From Actinotalea endophytica (GTDB lineage Bacteria; Actinomycetota; Actinomycetes; Actinomycetales; Cellulomonadaceae): a DNA stretch of 64,000 nt. The position numbers were made by a program, and so were the translations under genes. Under the pieces are notes generated by a model, which was not told the origin of the DNA, did no database searches, and saw only the letters and a list, made by a program, of their open reading frames with translations. Below, piece after piece: positions 18,341-33,492 of this stretch; within the stretch, counting starts at the first letter, position 1; every line of letters begins with the position of its first letter. The stretch is from the NCBI RefSeq assembly GCF_025717005.1, contig NZ_JAOVZU010000003.1, forward strand, positions 281,761 to 345,760. Direction: 5' to 3'.

Positions 18341-18431
18341 GCTCCGAAGGTCCCGTCTCGCATCGTGGATCACGAGTTCATCAGGTGGATGACATTCGGC
18401 GGTGCCGGACTCGCCGCCCGAGCGACCCAGA

Positions 18432-19094
18432 TCAGTCCCGGGCCTGCCACGTGCAGACGCAGGCCTCGTTGCCCTCCGGGTCGGCCAGTACCCAGAACGC
18501 GGGCGCGCGGGTGTCCCGGACCAGCGTCCCGCCGGCCGCGAGAGCGGCCGCGACGCGAGCCTCGGCCTCGTCGTGCGGCACCGTGACGTCGAGGTGGATC
18601 CGGTTGCGCTGCGGCCGAGGGGCATCCATCTGCTGGAACCACACCGAGGGGTTGATCCCGGCGGGGTCGACGAGCGCCGGCGCGTCGTCGGGATCGGCCG
18701 AGCCGTCGTCGGCATAGCCGAGCACGGCCCGCCAGAACGGCACCACCGCAGGGATGTCCAGAGCGTCGATCGCGACCTCGAGAGCGAGCGCCGCCCCGGG
18801 TGCGGCCTCCAGACCGAGCTCGTCGACGATCCGGCTGATCTCGGCCGCGAGCGCGGTGTCCCGATCGGTGATGCCACCCGCGTCGTGCGAGACCAGCGAG
18901 ATGTGCACCACCGGGTAACGAAGGTCGATGTCGGGATGGTGGCCGGCACGCTCGGCGACCTCCGTGATCCGCTCCACCAGCTCCACACCGCGGACGAACG
19001 AACCCGTCCGGATCGTGGTGTGCAGCCTGCCCAGCAGCAGCCGCCAGTGGCGCTGGTCGACCGCCGCGGTCGCGGCCCCGCGTGACAGAGTCAT
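18432..19094 (-). CDS. Pterin-4a-carbinolamine dehydratase / VOC fusion protein
   Basis: A 220-residue two-domain protein. Residues about 1-95 match pterin-4a-carbinolamine dehydratases: ERAGHHPDIDLRYPVVHISL carries the active-site histidines, and TDRDTALAAEIS follows. Residues about 110-220 are a VOC/glyoxalase-like domain, with NRIHLDVTVPHDEAEARVAA and PAFWVLADPEGNEACVC at its end. The fusion is found in various actinobacteria and its reaction is not established; no aromatic amino-acid hydroxylase is nearby. It is divergent in function from the adjacent ilv operon, although it is read on the same strand. Confidence 0.8.
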   Translation of the reverse strand: MTLSRGAATAAVDQRHWRLLLGRLHTTIRTGSFVRGVELVERITEVAERAGHHPDIDLRYPVVHISLVSHDAGGITDRDTALAAEISRIVDELGLEAAPGAALALEVAIDALDIPAVVPFWRAVLGYADDGSADPDDAPALVDPAGINPSVWFQQMDAPRPQRNRIHLDVTVPHDEAEARVAAALAAGGTLVRDTRAPAFWVLADPEGNEACVCTWQARD

Positions 19095-19141
19095 GCCGTC
19101 AGCGTCGCACCGGCGTCCGACACCCGCGCGCCGGGTGGGCG

Positions 19142-20074
19142 TCAGCGGGCCGGACGCACCACGTTGAGCGGTGCCCCGCCGGCCACCAGGGTCTCGAGCT
19201 GACGACGCACCAAGGCCTCGAACCGTGGGTGGGTCGCGTTGGTGTACCCGCCGACGTGCGGTGTGACCAGCAGGTTCGGCGCGTCCCAGAGCGGGTGGTC
19301 ATCGGGCAGCGGCTCGGGGTCGGTGACGTCCAGCGCCGCGCGCAACCGGCCGGACCGCAGCTCGGCGAGCAGGGCGTCGGTGTCCACCACCTTGCCGCGA
19401 GCCATGTTGACCACCAGGGCGCCGTCCGGCAGCGCGGCGAGGAAGTCGGCGTCCACCAGGCCCGCCGTCCCCGGGGTGAGCGGCACGATCAGGACCACGG
19501 CATCGACGGTCGGCAACAGCGAAGCGAGCTCGTCCATGCCGTGCACGTGGCGGCCGTCCTCGTCCCGAGCCGTCGTCGCGACCGGGACCACGTCGACCTC
19601 GAAGGCGTCCAGCCGCCGTGCGATCGCGGCTCCCACTGCGCCGTAGCCGAGCACCATCACGCGGCGGTCGGCGAGCGACGACCGGAACACCGGAGCCCAC
19701 CGGTGCTCGGTCATGGCCCGGGCCGACTCGTCGATGCCGCGCTGCACCGCGAGCAGCATCCCGACGGCGAGCTCGGCGGTCCCGGCGTCGTGGACGCCAC
19801 GCCCGTTGCACAGCGCCGCGGCCGGCGGCACCAGGTCGACGGCGTACTCGAACCCTGCGCTCGGCAGCTGCACGACGCTGAGGTTCGGCAGGTCGTGCAG
19901 CACCGCGAACCCGTCGGCCCGCACGAAGTAGTGCGGGATGACCACGACGTCGACCTCGTCGACCGGGACCGGGAGCGGCGCCCGCAGGTCCCAGCGGACC
20001 ACCCGGACACCGTCGACCGGGTTCGCGACCAGCGGGTCGTAGAGCTCGTCGTTGGCAACGGTGACGGTGATCAT
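19142..20074 (-). CDS. D-2-hydroxyacid dehydrogenase family protein
   Basis: A 310-residue NAD(P)-dependent dehydrogenase. The dinucleotide loop is VMVLGYGAVGAAIARRL near residue 137. The catalytic arginine is in NMARGKVVDTDALL, the glutamate in DVTDPEPLPDDHPLW, and the histidine in TPHVGGYT. The preferred substrate is not evident; glyoxylate/hydroxypyruvate or phosphoglycerate relatives are possible. The ATG at 20074 follows CAGGAT by 6 bases, which suggests a leaderless start. A longer in-frame start at 20173 would run into the 16-bp tandem repeat and lacks support. Confidence 0.8.
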   Translation of the reverse strand: MITVTVANDELYDPLVANPVDGVRVVRWDLRAPLPVPVDEVDVVVIPHYFVRADGFAVLHDLPNLSVVQLPSAGFEYAVDLVPPAAALCNGRGVHDAGTAELAVGMLLAVQRGIDESARAMTEHRWAPVFRSSLADRRVMVLGYGAVGAAIARRLDAFEVDVVPVATTARDEDGRHVHGMDELASLLPTVDAVVLIVPLTPGTAGLVDADFLAALPDGALVVNMARGKVVDTDALLAELRSGRLRAALDVTDPEPLPDDHPLWDAPNLLVTPHVGGYTNATHPRFEALVRRQLETLVAGGAPLNVVRPAR

Positions 20075-20080
20075 GCCGAC

Positions 20081-20086
20081 ATCCTG
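20081..20086 (-). promoter_or_regulatory. Leaderless -10 box for the hydroxyacid dehydrogenase
   Basis: CAGGAT on the minus strand lies 6 bases before the ATG at 20074. Confidence 0.4.
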
Positions 20087-20146
20087 GCACCCGACGGCAC
20101 CCGCCCATGACCGATCGTCCGGGTCCGCCGAGATCCGTGGCAGGGG

Positions 20147-20210
20147 TCGATGGTCACGGTCGTCGATGGTCACGGTCGTCGATGGTCACGGTCGTCGATG
20201 GTCACGGTCA
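20147..20210. repeat. Four tandem copies of a 16-bp unit
   Basis: TCGATGGTCACGGTCG occurs four times head to tail; the last copy ends in A instead of G. The array overlaps the stop codon of the acetyltransferase gene (TCA at 20208-20210). The unit is not a multiple of three, so copy-number change would shift any frame reading through it. Confidence 0.9.
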
Positions 20211-20759
20211 GCGGTCCCGGGCCCGCCAGTCCTCCTCGAGCACCGCCATGACGATCACGTCGCACCAGTGGTCGCCGTCCAGGTGCGCCTCGCGCAGCCG
20301 GCCCTCGACCGCGAACCCCAGGCTCTCGTACAGCGCGTACGCCCGCGGGTTGATGCTCAGCACGTCGAGCGACACGCGGTGCAGCCCCAGCCCGTCCGGC
20401 GCGAAGGCGTGGTCCAGGACGAGCTGGATCGCCTCGCCCCCGAACCCGCGGCCGCGGTGGCTCGGGCGCAGTGCGAGCCGCAGGTTCGCGTTGCGCGAGT
20501 GGGCGTCGATCTGGTTCAGGACGATCTCGCCCAGGTACTCGTCGGTCAGGTGGGTGATCGCCCAGTCCGCCCGGCCGTCCCGGTCGGCGACCTCGGCGCA
20601 CCACACGTCGACCTGCTCACGCGTGAACACCTCGGTGGTGCCGGTCTGCCTGGTCCCCTCGGGGTCCTGGGTGACCATCTCCCACATGCCGTCGGCGTCG
20701 TCGGACTGGATCGGGCGCAACGTGACCATCTCGCCACGCAGCGTCGGCATGCCCTTCAT
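20208..20759 (-). CDS. RimJ/RimL-like GNAT acetyltransferase
   Basis: A 183-residue GNAT protein of the type that acetylates protein N-termini or small amines. GEMVTLRPIQSDDADGMWEM is the usual start, LRPSHRGRGFGGEAIQLVL near residue 97 is the acetyl-CoA loop, and NPRAYALYESLGFAVEGRLR ends the fold. It begins 21 bases downstream of gatB, so it may be the last gene of the gatCAB transcript. Its stop codon lies inside a 16-bp tandem repeat. The substrate is unknown. Confidence 0.8.
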   Translation of the reverse strand: MKGMPTLRGEMVTLRPIQSDDADGMWEMVTQDPEGTRQTGTTEVFTREQVDVWCAEVADRDGRADWAITHLTDEYLGEIVLNQIDAHSRNANLRLALRPSHRGRGFGGEAIQLVLDHAFAPDGLGLHRVSLDVLSINPRAYALYESLGFAVEGRLREAHLDGDHWCDVIVMAVLEEDWRARDR

Positions 20760-20780
20760 CGCGGAACGCTCACCACCGGT

Positions 20781-22289
20781 TCAGCCCTGTCCCACTCGTT
20801 CGAGCACGATCTCGCGAACCCGCGCGGCGTCGGCCTGACCACGGGTCGCCTTCATCACGGCCCCGATGATCGCGCCGACCGGGCCGAGGTTGCCCGACCG
20901 GATCTTGTCCGCGATGTCCGGCTGCGCGGCGAGCGCCTCGTCGACCGCGGCGACCAGCGCGCCGTCGTCGGAGACGACCTCCAGGCCGCGGGCCGCGACC
21001 ACCTGCTCCGGGGAACCCTCGCCGGCGAGCACGCCGGCCAGCACCTGCCTCGCCAGCTTGTCGTTGAGGCGGCCCGAGTCGACCAGGCCCTGCAGCTCGG
21101 CGATCTGCTCCGGCGTGATCGGCAGCTGCTCGAGATCCGTGCCGTCGGTCTTCGCGGTCCGCGCGAGCTCGCCCATCCACCACTTGCGGGCCGCGGCGGG
21201 CGTGGCACCGGCCGCGACCGTCGCCTCGATCAGGTCGACCGCGCCAGCGTTGACCACGTCCCGCATCTCGGCGTCGGCGAAGCCCCACTCCCCCTGCAGC
21301 CGCTTGCGGCGCACCGCAGGCACCTCCGGCAGCGTGCCGTGCAGCTCGGCCACCCACTCGCGCGACGGCGCGACCGGGACGAGGTCGGGCTCGGGGAAGT
21401 ACCGGTAGTCCTCCGCGTCGGACTTGATCCGGCCCGGCGTGGTGATGCCGGTGTCCTCGTGCCAGTGCCGGGTCTCCTGGGTGACGGTGGCGCCCGAGTC
21501 GAGCACCGCGGCCTGCCGCGAGACCTCGTAGCGCACGGCACGCTCCACCGAGCGGAACGAGTTGACGTTCTTCGTCTCGGTGCGGGTGCCGAGCGGCGAG
21601 TCGGGCGAGGGCCGCAGCGAGACGTTGACGTCCGCCCGGACGTTGCCCCGCTCCATCCGGGCCTCGGACACGTCGAGCGCGCGGAACAGGTCGCGCAGGT
21701 AGCGGACGTACGCCGCAGCGACCTCGGGCGCCCTCGCGCCGGTCCCGGTGATCGGCTTCGTGACGATCTCCACCAGCGGGATGCCGGCGCGGTTGTAGTC
21801 GACCAGCGAGTACTCGGCGCCGTGGATCCGGCCGGCCTGCCCGCCCACGTGGGTGTTCTTGCCGGCGTCCTCCTCCATGTGTGCCCGCTCGATCTCGATC
21901 CGCACCGGGGTGCCGTCCTCGAGCTCGATCTCGACCCAGCCGTCGTACGCGATCGGCTCGTCGTACTGCGAGGTCTGGAAGTTCTTCGGGATGTCCGGGT
22001 AGAAGTAGTTCTTCCGGGCGAACCGGCACAGCTCGGCGATCTGGCAGTTCAGCGCCAGCCCGATCCGGATCGCCGACTCCACGGCCTTGCCGTTCAGCGA
22101 CGGCAGCACGCCCGGCAGCCCCAGCGAGACCGGTGTGACCTGCGAGTTCGGGGGCGCGCCGAACTCGGTGGGCGCACCGTCGAACATCTTGGACACGGTG
22201 CCGAGCTCGACGTGCACCTCGATGCCGAGCACCGGGTCGTACCGGTCGACGGCCTCGTCGTAGGGCACCAGGTCGGTCGTGGCGCTCAT
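20781..22289 (-). CDS. gatB: Asp-tRNA(Asn)/Glu-tRNA(Gln) amidotransferase subunit B
   Basis: A 502-residue subunit that binds misacylated tRNA and activates the acyl group with ATP for amidation. [20 protein letters not shown] opens the kinase-like core; [11 protein letters not shown] and [18 protein letters not shown] are family signatures; the C-terminal GatB/YqeY helical domain covers about the last 150 residues. Its ATG overlaps the gatA stop by four bases, which fits tight coupling. Such amidotransferases replace glutaminyl- and/or asparaginyl-tRNA synthetase. Confidence 0.95.
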   Translation of the reverse strand: MSATTDLVPYDEAVDRYDPVLGIEVHVELGTVSKMFDGAPTEFGAPPNSQVTPVSLGLPGVLPSLNGKAVESAIRIGLALNCQIAELCRFARKNYFYPDIPKNFQTSQYDEPIAYDGWVEIELEDGTPVRIEIERAHMEEDAGKNTHVGGQAGRIHGAEYSLVDYNRAGIPLVEIVTKPITGTGARAPEVAAAYVRYLRDLFRALDVSEARMERGNVRADVNVSLRPSPDSPLGTRTETKNVNSFRSVERAVRYEVSRQAAVLDSGATVTQETRHWHEDTGITTPGRIKSDAEDYRYFPEPDLVPVAPSREWVAELHGTLPEVPAVRRKRLQGEWGFADAEMRDVVNAGAVDLIEATVAAGATPAAARKWWMGELARTAKTDGTDLEQLPITPEQIAELQGLVDSGRLNDKLARQVLAGVLAGEGSPEQVVAARGLEVVSDDGALVAAVDEALAAQPDIADKIRSGNLGPVGAIIGAVMKATRGQADAARVREIVLERVGQG

Positions 22290-23821
22290 CGCGCGCTCCC
22301 CTCGGTCGTCGATCCGCTCAGCTCCGGCGCGCGGGACAGGAGCGGGGCTCCCCAGCTCGCCTCGAGCAGCGTCTCCAGGGCGGCGCCGACCCGGTAGAGC
22401 CGGTCGTCCGCCCGGGCGGGTGCGAGCACCTGGAAGCCGACCGGCAGACCGTCGTCCGACAGGCCGCTGGGCACCGAGAGGCCGGGGACGCCGGCCAGGT
22501 TCGCCGGGATCGTCGCGACGTCGTTGAGGTACATCGCGAGGGGGTCGTCGAGCTTCTCGCCGAGCTTGAACGCCGTGGTCGGCGCGGTGGGCGACACCAG
22601 CACGTCCACCTGCTCGAACGCGGCGGCGAAGTCGCGCTGGATCAGGGTGCGGACCTTCTGCGCGCTGCCGTAGTAGGCGTCGTAGTAGCCCGCGGACAGG
22701 GCGTACGTGCCGAGGATGATCCGGCGCTTGACCTCGTCGCCGAACCCGGCGCCGCGAGTGGCCGCCATGACCCGTTCCGCGGTCGCCGGACCGTCCTGGG
22801 GCAGCACGCGCAGGCCGTACCGCATGCCGTCGAACTTGGCGAGGTTGCTCGACGCCTCGCTCGGCAGGATCAGGTAGTACGCCGCGAGCGCGTGGCCGAA
22901 GTGCGGGCAGGACACCTCGCTGATCTGGGCGCCGGCACCGCGCAGCACGTCGAGCGCGGCCTCGAACGAGGCCCGCACGCCCGGCTGGTAGCCGTCGCCG
23001 GACAGCTCGGTGACGACGCCGACGCGCACCCCGGACAGGTCACCGGTCAGCCCCTGACGGGCTGCGGCGACGAGTGGCGGCAGGGCTTCGGGAAGCGAGG
23101 TGGCGTCGCGCGGGTCGTGCCCGCCGATCACCTCGTGCAGCAGCGCGGCGTCGAGCACCGTCCGGGTCACCGGACCGGCCTGGTCGAGGCTCGAGGCCAG
23201 CGCGATCAGCCCGTAGCGCGACACCGAGCCGTAGGTGGGCTTGACGCCGACCGTCCCGGTCACCGCGGCGGGCTGACGGATCGAGCCGCCGGTGTCCGTG
23301 CCGATCGCGAGCGGTGCCTCGAACGCGCCGACCGCAGCCGCGCTGCCGCCGCCCGAACCACCGGGGATCCGGTCCAGGTCCCACGGGTTGTGGGTGTTGC
23401 CGTACGCCGAGTGCTCGGTGGAGGAGCCCATCGCGAACTCGTCCATGTTCGTCTTGCCGAGGATCGGCATGCCCGCGGCCTTGATCCGGGTCACCAGCGT
23501 CGCGTCGTACGGCGGCACCCAGCCCTCGAGGATCTTCGAGCCGGCGGTCGTGGGCATGCCCTCGGTGACGACGACGTCCTTGACGGCGATCGGCACGCCC
23601 GCGAGCGGGTGGAGCTCGTCGCCGGCGGTGCGGCGGGCGTCCACGACCCGCGCGGTGGCCAGCGCCTCGTCGGGCGAGACGTGCAGGTACGCGTGCACGG
23701 CGCCGTCGACGGCGGCGATCCGGTCGAGGTGGGCCTGGGTCAGCTCGACGCTGGTCACCTCGCCCGCGGCCAGCAGACCGGCCAGGTCGGCAGCGCTGCG
23801 GCGCGTCAGGTCGTCGCCCAT
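22286..23821 (-). CDS. gatA: Asp-tRNA(Asn)/Glu-tRNA(Gln) amidotransferase subunit A
   Basis: A 511-residue amidase-signature enzyme that releases ammonia from glutamine for transfer within GatCAB. The catalytic Lys is in [32 protein letters not shown] and [13 protein letters not shown] hold the Ser-cis-Ser-Lys centre. The ATG at 23821 overlaps the gatC stop (TGATG). The GTG immediately upstream is a less likely start. Confidence 0.95.
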   Translation of the reverse strand: MGDDLTRRSAADLAGLLAAGEVTSVELTQAHLDRIAAVDGAVHAYLHVSPDEALATARVVDARRTAGDELHPLAGVPIAVKDVVVTEGMPTTAGSKILEGWVPPYDATLVTRIKAAGMPILGKTNMDEFAMGSSTEHSAYGNTHNPWDLDRIPGGSGGGSAAAVGAFEAPLAIGTDTGGSIRQPAAVTGTVGVKPTYGSVSRYGLIALASSLDQAGPVTRTVLDAALLHEVIGGHDPRDATSLPEALPPLVAAARQGLTGDLSGVRVGVVTELSGDGYQPGVRASFEAALDVLRGAGAQISEVSCPHFGHALAAYYLILPSEASSNLAKFDGMRYGLRVLPQDGPATAERVMAATRGAGFGDEVKRRIILGTYALSAGYYDAYYGSAQKVRTLIQRDFAAAFEQVDVLVSPTAPTTAFKLGEKLDDPLAMYLNDVATIPANLAGVPGLSVPSGLSDDGLPVGFQVLAPARADDRLYRVGAALETLLEASWGAPLLSRAPELSGSTTEGSAR

Positions 23822-24120
23822 CACGCCTCCTCACCGAGGATCTGCGGCACCGAGAACCGGCCGTCCTCGGCATCGGGCGCGCCGGAGAGCGCCTGCTCGA
23901 CGGTGAGCGGCTCCTCGGCGACGTCGGCGCGGAACACGTTCGTCAGCGGGATCGGATGGCTGGTGGCCGGGACGTCGTCGGTGGCGACCTCCTGCACGCG
24001 GGCCACGGACTCGACGATCACGTCGAGCTCGCCCGCGAGCCGGGTCAGCTCGGCATCGGTGAGGTCGATCCGGGCGAGGCCGGCCAGGCGCGCGACCTCG
24101 TCACGAGAGATGGTGGACAT
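23821..24120 (-). CDS. gatC: Asp-tRNA(Asn)/Glu-tRNA(Gln) amidotransferase subunit C
   Basis: A 99-residue subunit that stabilises the GatA-GatB complex. It opens [20 protein letters not shown] with the family's typical helix and ends near GRFSVPQIL. It is first in a gatC-gatA-gatB operon. The ATG at 24120 lies 7 bases after TAGACT and lacks a strong ribosome site. Confidence 0.93.
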   Translation of the reverse strand: MSTISRDEVARLAGLARIDLTDAELTRLAGELDVIVESVARVQEVATDDVPATSHPIPLTNVFRADVAEEPLTVEQALSGAPDAEDGRFSVPQILGEEA

Positions 24121-24127
24121 GGCCGCG

Positions 24128-24133
24128 AGTCTA
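24128..24133 (-). promoter_or_regulatory. Leaderless -10 box of the gatCAB operon
   Basis: TAGACT on the minus strand lies 7 bases before the gatC ATG. Confidence 0.5.
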
Positions 24134-24206
24134 CGGGCCGTGTGTTGCGGCGCGATGACCGGACCGCGGGGACGATTGGCCCAGTCGGCCTGACCGCGAC
24201 GGGGGA

Positions 24207-24863
24207 ATGGTGACCCGCGTGACCGACGCGGCGCTGCCCTACGGACCTGTCATGACGCGGCTGCTGGAGCCGATGCGGCGCGGATTCCTGGTCGTGAACC
24301 GCCGGGTCACCGCCCCGCTCCTGCGCAACGGTCTCGGGCCCCTGATCGCCACACCCGTGACGGGCTCGATGCTGTTGCTGCGCACCCGGGGACGGCGCAG
24401 CGGCGTGATCCGCGAGGCGCCGCTCGGGTACGCCGTCCGTGCCGGCGAGGTCCTGGTCGTCGCCGGGTACGGGAGATCGGCGCACTGGTTCGCCAACGCG
24501 CTCGCCGACCCGCGCGTGGAGCTGGTGCTGCCGGGCGCCCGGTTCGCCGGCACGGCCCGCGAGATCACCGACCCGGACGAGCGCCGCGAGGCGTTCGACG
24601 TGACCATCCGCGCGATGGGTGTGGTCGGCCGGGCGACGCTCGGCGACCTGGACGCCGCGTCACCCGAGCGGATCGACGAGCTCGCCGCCGCCTTTCCCGT
24701 GCTGGCGATCACACCGACCGCCCTGCTCGACGGGCCGTTCGACCCGGGCGGTGTCGGAGTCCGCTGGACGGCGGGCGTGGCCACCGCGCACAGCGCGCTG
24801 GTCGTCGGGGCCTGCTACCTGGCGCGCCGCTGTGCGCGCCGGGGCCCGCGCTCGGGCGGCTGA
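24207..24863 (+). CDS. Deazaflavin (F420)-dependent nitroreductase-family protein
   Basis: A 218-residue protein resembling the split-barrel Ddn/DUF385 family, whose members use F420H2 to reduce quinones or nitro compounds. The landmarks are TGSMLLLRTRGRRSGVIREA, PLGYAVRAGEVLVVAGYG, and HWFANALADPRVELVL. The C-terminus is longer than in Ddn and ends basic. Cofactor use is a family inference, since no F420 biosynthesis gene is visible. Starts at 24207 (ATG), 24210 (GTG) and 24219 (GTG) are all possible. It is divergent from gatC. Confidence 0.7.
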   Translation: MVTRVTDAALPYGPVMTRLLEPMRRGFLVVNRRVTAPLLRNGLGPLIATPVTGSMLLLRTRGRRSGVIREAPLGYAVRAGEVLVVAGYGRSAHWFANALADPRVELVLPGARFAGTAREITDPDERREAFDVTIRAMGVVGRATLGDLDAASPERIDELAAAFPVLAITPTALLDGPFDPGGVGVRWTAGVATAHSALVVGACYLARRCARRGPRSGG

Positions 24864-24891
24864 GCCGAGCGATCGAGCGCCGGAGACCCGC

Positions 24892-25314
24892 TCAGACCGG
24901 CGCGCCGACGTGCCGCATGAGCGCGAGCAGCGCGTCCCCGTACGCGTCGGCCGCGGTCGGAGCCGCGAAGTCGACCGGGTCGGCGTCGGGCAGACGGGTC
25001 GTCACCACCCACTCGGCACGAGCCCCCCGGGTCAGGGCGACGAACGCCCCACCGAGCAGCTCGCGCAGCTGGTCCTCGCGCGGCAGCCACAGCACGTCCT
25101 CCTGGGCGACGGAGTCCAGTGCCCACTCGGTGGTGCCGTTGAAGCCCAGGATCGTGCCCGTCGGGTAGTGGTGCGCCTCGATCGTCATCTCCGAGAGCGT
25201 GAAGACCTCGCCGACGAGGTCCGGCTGCGGGATGACGAAGCGGTCGCCCGGCGCGGGAGTCCAGTGCAGCCCTGCGTCGCGCAGCGCCGCGGCACGGTGC
25301 TCGGAGATCTCCAT
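24892..25314 (-). CDS. Conserved actinobacterial protein of unknown function
   Basis: A 140-residue soluble protein. It starts MEISEHRAAALRDAGLHWTP and contains GDRFVIPQPDLVGEVFTLSE and GFNGTTEWALDSVAQED. I recall similar actinobacterial proteins being labelled as pilus-assembly CpaE, a name that does not fit: there is no P-loop ATPase or receiver domain here. The function is unknown. The ATG at 25314 is preceded by GACACT at a 6-base distance. Confidence 0.6.
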   Translation of the reverse strand: MEISEHRAAALRDAGLHWTPAPGDRFVIPQPDLVGEVFTLSEMTIEAHHYPTGTILGFNGTTEWALDSVAQEDVLWLPREDQLRELLGGAFVALTRGARAEWVVTTRLPDADPVDFAAPTAADAYGDALLALMRHVGAPV

Positions 25315-25406
25315 CCGGCCAGTGTCGTCGGGGCGGCGGTGCCACGCGACCCCTCGACGCCCCCGAACCGCCGCCGGCGCCGCGGGCGCCGCGGGCGCCG
25401 GACTGC

Positions 25407-31268
<5,862 letters not shown>

Positions 31269-31291
31269 GCACGCGGTCCCGGGTCCGGGGG

Positions 31292-32329
31292 TCAGCCGTC
31301 CGCGGCACGCTCGGCCAGCGCCTCCGCGACCCGCACGGCCGTCCTGATCTCGTAGGCGGCCGCCTGGAGGTTGCCCAGCACCTGGTCGCCGGCGCCGCTG
31401 GTGTCGGTGTGCACCACGACGTCGGCCAGGCCCGCCACCGGCAGGCCCATCTCTCGCCACGGCTTGTGGATCAGCGCAGCGAGCTTCGCGATGTCCGGTC
31501 CGCCCTTGCGCGGGTGGTCGCGCGGCAGGCCGAACCACGGCCGGGTGCCACGCTCGACCAGCTCCGCCACGGCCTCCCACTGCGGACCCCGCACGCCGGC
31601 CGCGGCCAGCCCGATCCCGTCCGCCGACGTCGCCGCCATCGCGGCCAGCGACCGGGACGCGAAGCGCGACCCGCCGTGCACCACGACCCGGTCCGCACCG
31701 GCCGCGCGCAGCCGGGCCAGCACCCGGTCGAGAGCCGCTGCGGCCTCGGGCGCCGCGACCGCCGCGATCCGGCCGTGCCCCGAGAACGTCGAGACCGCTC
31801 CCCCGATCACGTCCGGCAGGTTCGGCTCGCGGAGCACGACCCTGATCTGCGCGTGCGGTGCCGCCTCCCGGACCCGAACGGTGAGCAGGCCGAGCCCCTC
31901 GGCGAGCGAGTCGACCAGGTCCCGCACGGCGCCGTGGTCGGACAGCACGCGATCCCCGCGCGCGAGCCAGAGCTGCGAGGCGAGGGTCCACGGGCCGCGA
32001 GCGCTGACCATCAGCGGACCACCCCAGCCGTTCCCGAGCACCGCGAGCGCGTCCAGGTCCTCGCGCAGCAGCGCGGCCGCCCGCTCGACGTCGACGCCCG
32101 GCCGGTCGGCGAGCTTCCAGCCGTGCGTGCCGAGCTCGGTGGGCATCTCCTCGAGGATCGCCGCGGTGCGGGCCACCGTCGTGGCGTACTCGCCGCGCTT
32201 GGGCATGTGCACCAGCGGCGGGATGCCCTCCACCCCGGTGGCGGTCGAGGCGAGCTCGGTGAAGGCGACGTCCTGCGCCTTGAGCACCTTGTGCCCCGGC
32301 CACGGCCCGAGTGCGCTGACCCCCGTCAT
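31292..32329 (-). CDS. MetE-like (cobalamin-independent methionine synthase) protein lacking cysteines
   Basis: A 345-residue protein related to the C-terminal barrel of cobalamin-independent methionine synthases and to the protein found beside ligA in mycobacteria (Rv3015c). It has no N-terminal MetE half. Canonical MetE binds zinc through one His, one Glu and two Cys. This sequence contains no cysteine at all, and [11 protein letters not shown] stands where I recall relatives having a His-Cys-Cys motif. It is therefore unlikely to be a normal methionine synthase. The ATG at 32329 overlaps the mnmA stop (ATGA), so the two are translated together. True function unknown. Confidence 0.7.
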   Translation of the reverse strand: MTGVSALGPWPGHKVLKAQDVAFTELASTATGVEGIPPLVHMPKRGEYATTVARTAAILEEMPTELGTHGWKLADRPGVDVERAAALLREDLDALAVLGNGWGGPLMVSARGPWTLASQLWLARGDRVLSDHGAVRDLVDSLAEGLGLLTVRVREAAPHAQIRVVLREPNLPDVIGGAVSTFSGHGRIAAVAAPEAAAALDRVLARLRAAGADRVVVHGGSRFASRSLAAMAATSADGIGLAAAGVRGPQWEAVAELVERGTRPWFGLPRDHPRKGGPDIAKLAALIHKPWREMGLPVAGLADVVVHTDTSGAGDQVLGNLQAAAYEIRTAVRVAEALAERAADG

Positions 32330-33414
32330 GCCGCCACCCGCAGCGTGCGGTCCACGGTGGCCTGGGCGATCACCCGGTCGCCGTCGTAGAGCACGGCGGA
32401 CTGGCCCGGCGCGAGGCCACGGACCGGCGCGTCGAAGGCGACGTCGATCCCGTCCGCGGTCGCACGAACGCGGGCGGCCACCGGCGTGCCGTGCGCACGC
32501 AGCTGCGCCGAGCACGACCGCCAGTCGGCCGCGGGCTCCTCGAACCACACCGGGTCGGAGCCCGCGAGGCCCTCGACGCCGAGCAGCTCGGCCGGTCCGA
32601 CCACCACCGTGTTCGTGACCGGCTGCACGTCGAGCACGTACCGCGGGCGCCCGTCGGGCGACGGAGTGCCGAGCCGCAGACCCCGGCGCTGGCCCACCGT
32701 GTACGCCCACGCGCCGTCGTGCCGCCCCACGACCGCTCCGTCGGCGTCGACCACGTCGCCCGGCTCGGAGCCGAGATGGGTGCGTAGGAAGCCTTGCGTG
32801 TCACCGTCTGCGACGAAGCACAGGTCCACCGAGTCCGGCTTGGTGCTCACCGGGAGCCCGCGACGAGCCGCCTCGGCCCGCACCTCCTCCTTGGAGTCGG
32901 TCTCACCGAGCGGGAAGAGGGCCCGGGCCAGACGGTCCGGTCCCATCACGGCGAGCACGTACGACTGGTCCTTGGCGGCGTCGCGTGCGCGGAGCAGGGC
33001 CGGGGTGCCGTCCGCCCCGGTCGTGGCGCGCGCGTAGTGCCCGGTCGCCACGGCGTCGAAGCCGAGCGCGAGGGCCTTGTCGAGCAGCGTCGCGAACTTG
33101 ATGTGCTCGTTGCACCGCACGCACGGGTTCGGCGTGCGGCCCGCGGCGTACTCCGAGAGGAAGTCCGCGACCACGGTCTGCTCGAACCGCTCGGACAGGT
33201 CCCAGACGTAGTACGGGATGCCGAGCAGGTCGGCCGAGCGGCGCGCGTCGGACGCGTCCTCGATGGTGCAGCACCCGCGACCGCCCTCACGTCCCGGTCC
33301 GCGGTCCCGCGACAGCGCCATGTGCACACCGACGACCTCGTGCCCGGCGTCCACCGCACGGGCCGCCGCGACCGCCGAGTCGACGCCCCCGGACAGGGCG
33401 GCCAGCACACGCAT
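32326..33414 (-). CDS. mnmA: tRNA-specific 2-thiouridylase
   Basis: A 362-residue ATP-dependent enzyme that thiolates U34 of tRNA-Lys, -Glu and -Gln using sulfur delivered from a cysteine desulfurase. The PP-loop is [18 protein letters not shown] at the N-terminus. The catalytic cysteines lie in [14 protein letters not shown] and DLCFVADGD. Family motifs GHYAR and DQSYVL (here KDQSYVLAV) are present. The ATG at 33414 is supported by TACGCT 6 bases upstream; the GTG two codons earlier would fall within that spacer. iscS, the likely sulfur donor, lies upstream beyond a large lipoprotein gene. Confidence 0.93.
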   Translation of the reverse strand: MRVLAALSGGVDSAVAAARAVDAGHEVVGVHMALSRDRGPGREGGRGCCTIEDASDARRSADLLGIPYYVWDLSERFEQTVVADFLSEYAAGRTPNPCVRCNEHIKFATLLDKALALGFDAVATGHYARATTGADGTPALLRARDAAKDQSYVLAVMGPDRLARALFPLGETDSKEEVRAEAARRGLPVSTKPDSVDLCFVADGDTQGFLRTHLGSEPGDVVDADGAVVGRHDGAWAYTVGQRRGLRLGTPSPDGRPRYVLDVQPVTNTVVVGPAELLGVEGLAGSDPVWFEEPAADWRSCSAQLRAHGTPVAARVRATADGIDVAFDAPVRGLAPGQSAVLYDGDRVIAQATVDRTLRVAA

Positions 33415-33420
33415 GCGCAC

Positions 33421-33426
33421 AGCGTA
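33421..33426 (-). promoter_or_regulatory. Leaderless -10 box for mnmA
   Basis: TACGCT on the minus strand is 6 bases before the mnmA ATG, downstream of two terminator hairpins. Confidence 0.5.
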
Positions 33427-33427
33427 C

Positions 33428-33447
33428 GGGGCCCCCGGAGGGGCCCC
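33428..33447 (-). terminator. Hairpin downstream of the repeat lipoprotein gene, distal
   Basis: GGGGCCCC pairs with GGGGCCCC (8 bp) around a 4-base loop. There is no U tract. Confidence 0.45.
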
Positions 33448-33455
33448 GCACCGAT

Positions 33456-33488
33456 CGGGCGCCGCGACCGGGGCCGTCGCGGCGCCCG
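33456..33488 (-). terminator. Strong hairpin just after the repeat lipoprotein gene
   Basis: A perfect 13-bp stem (CGGGCGCCGCGAC with GTCGCGGCGCCCG) around a 7-base loop. Together with the neighbouring hairpin it separates the lipoprotein gene from mnmA. Confidence 0.6.
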
Positions 33489-33492
33489 ACGC

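Noticed and set aside
20147..20210. CRISPR array
   Set aside because: Repeats are contiguous 16-bp units with no spacers and no cas genes nearby.
24892..25314. CpaE pilus-assembly protein
   Set aside because: No ATPase P-loop or receiver domain; too short.
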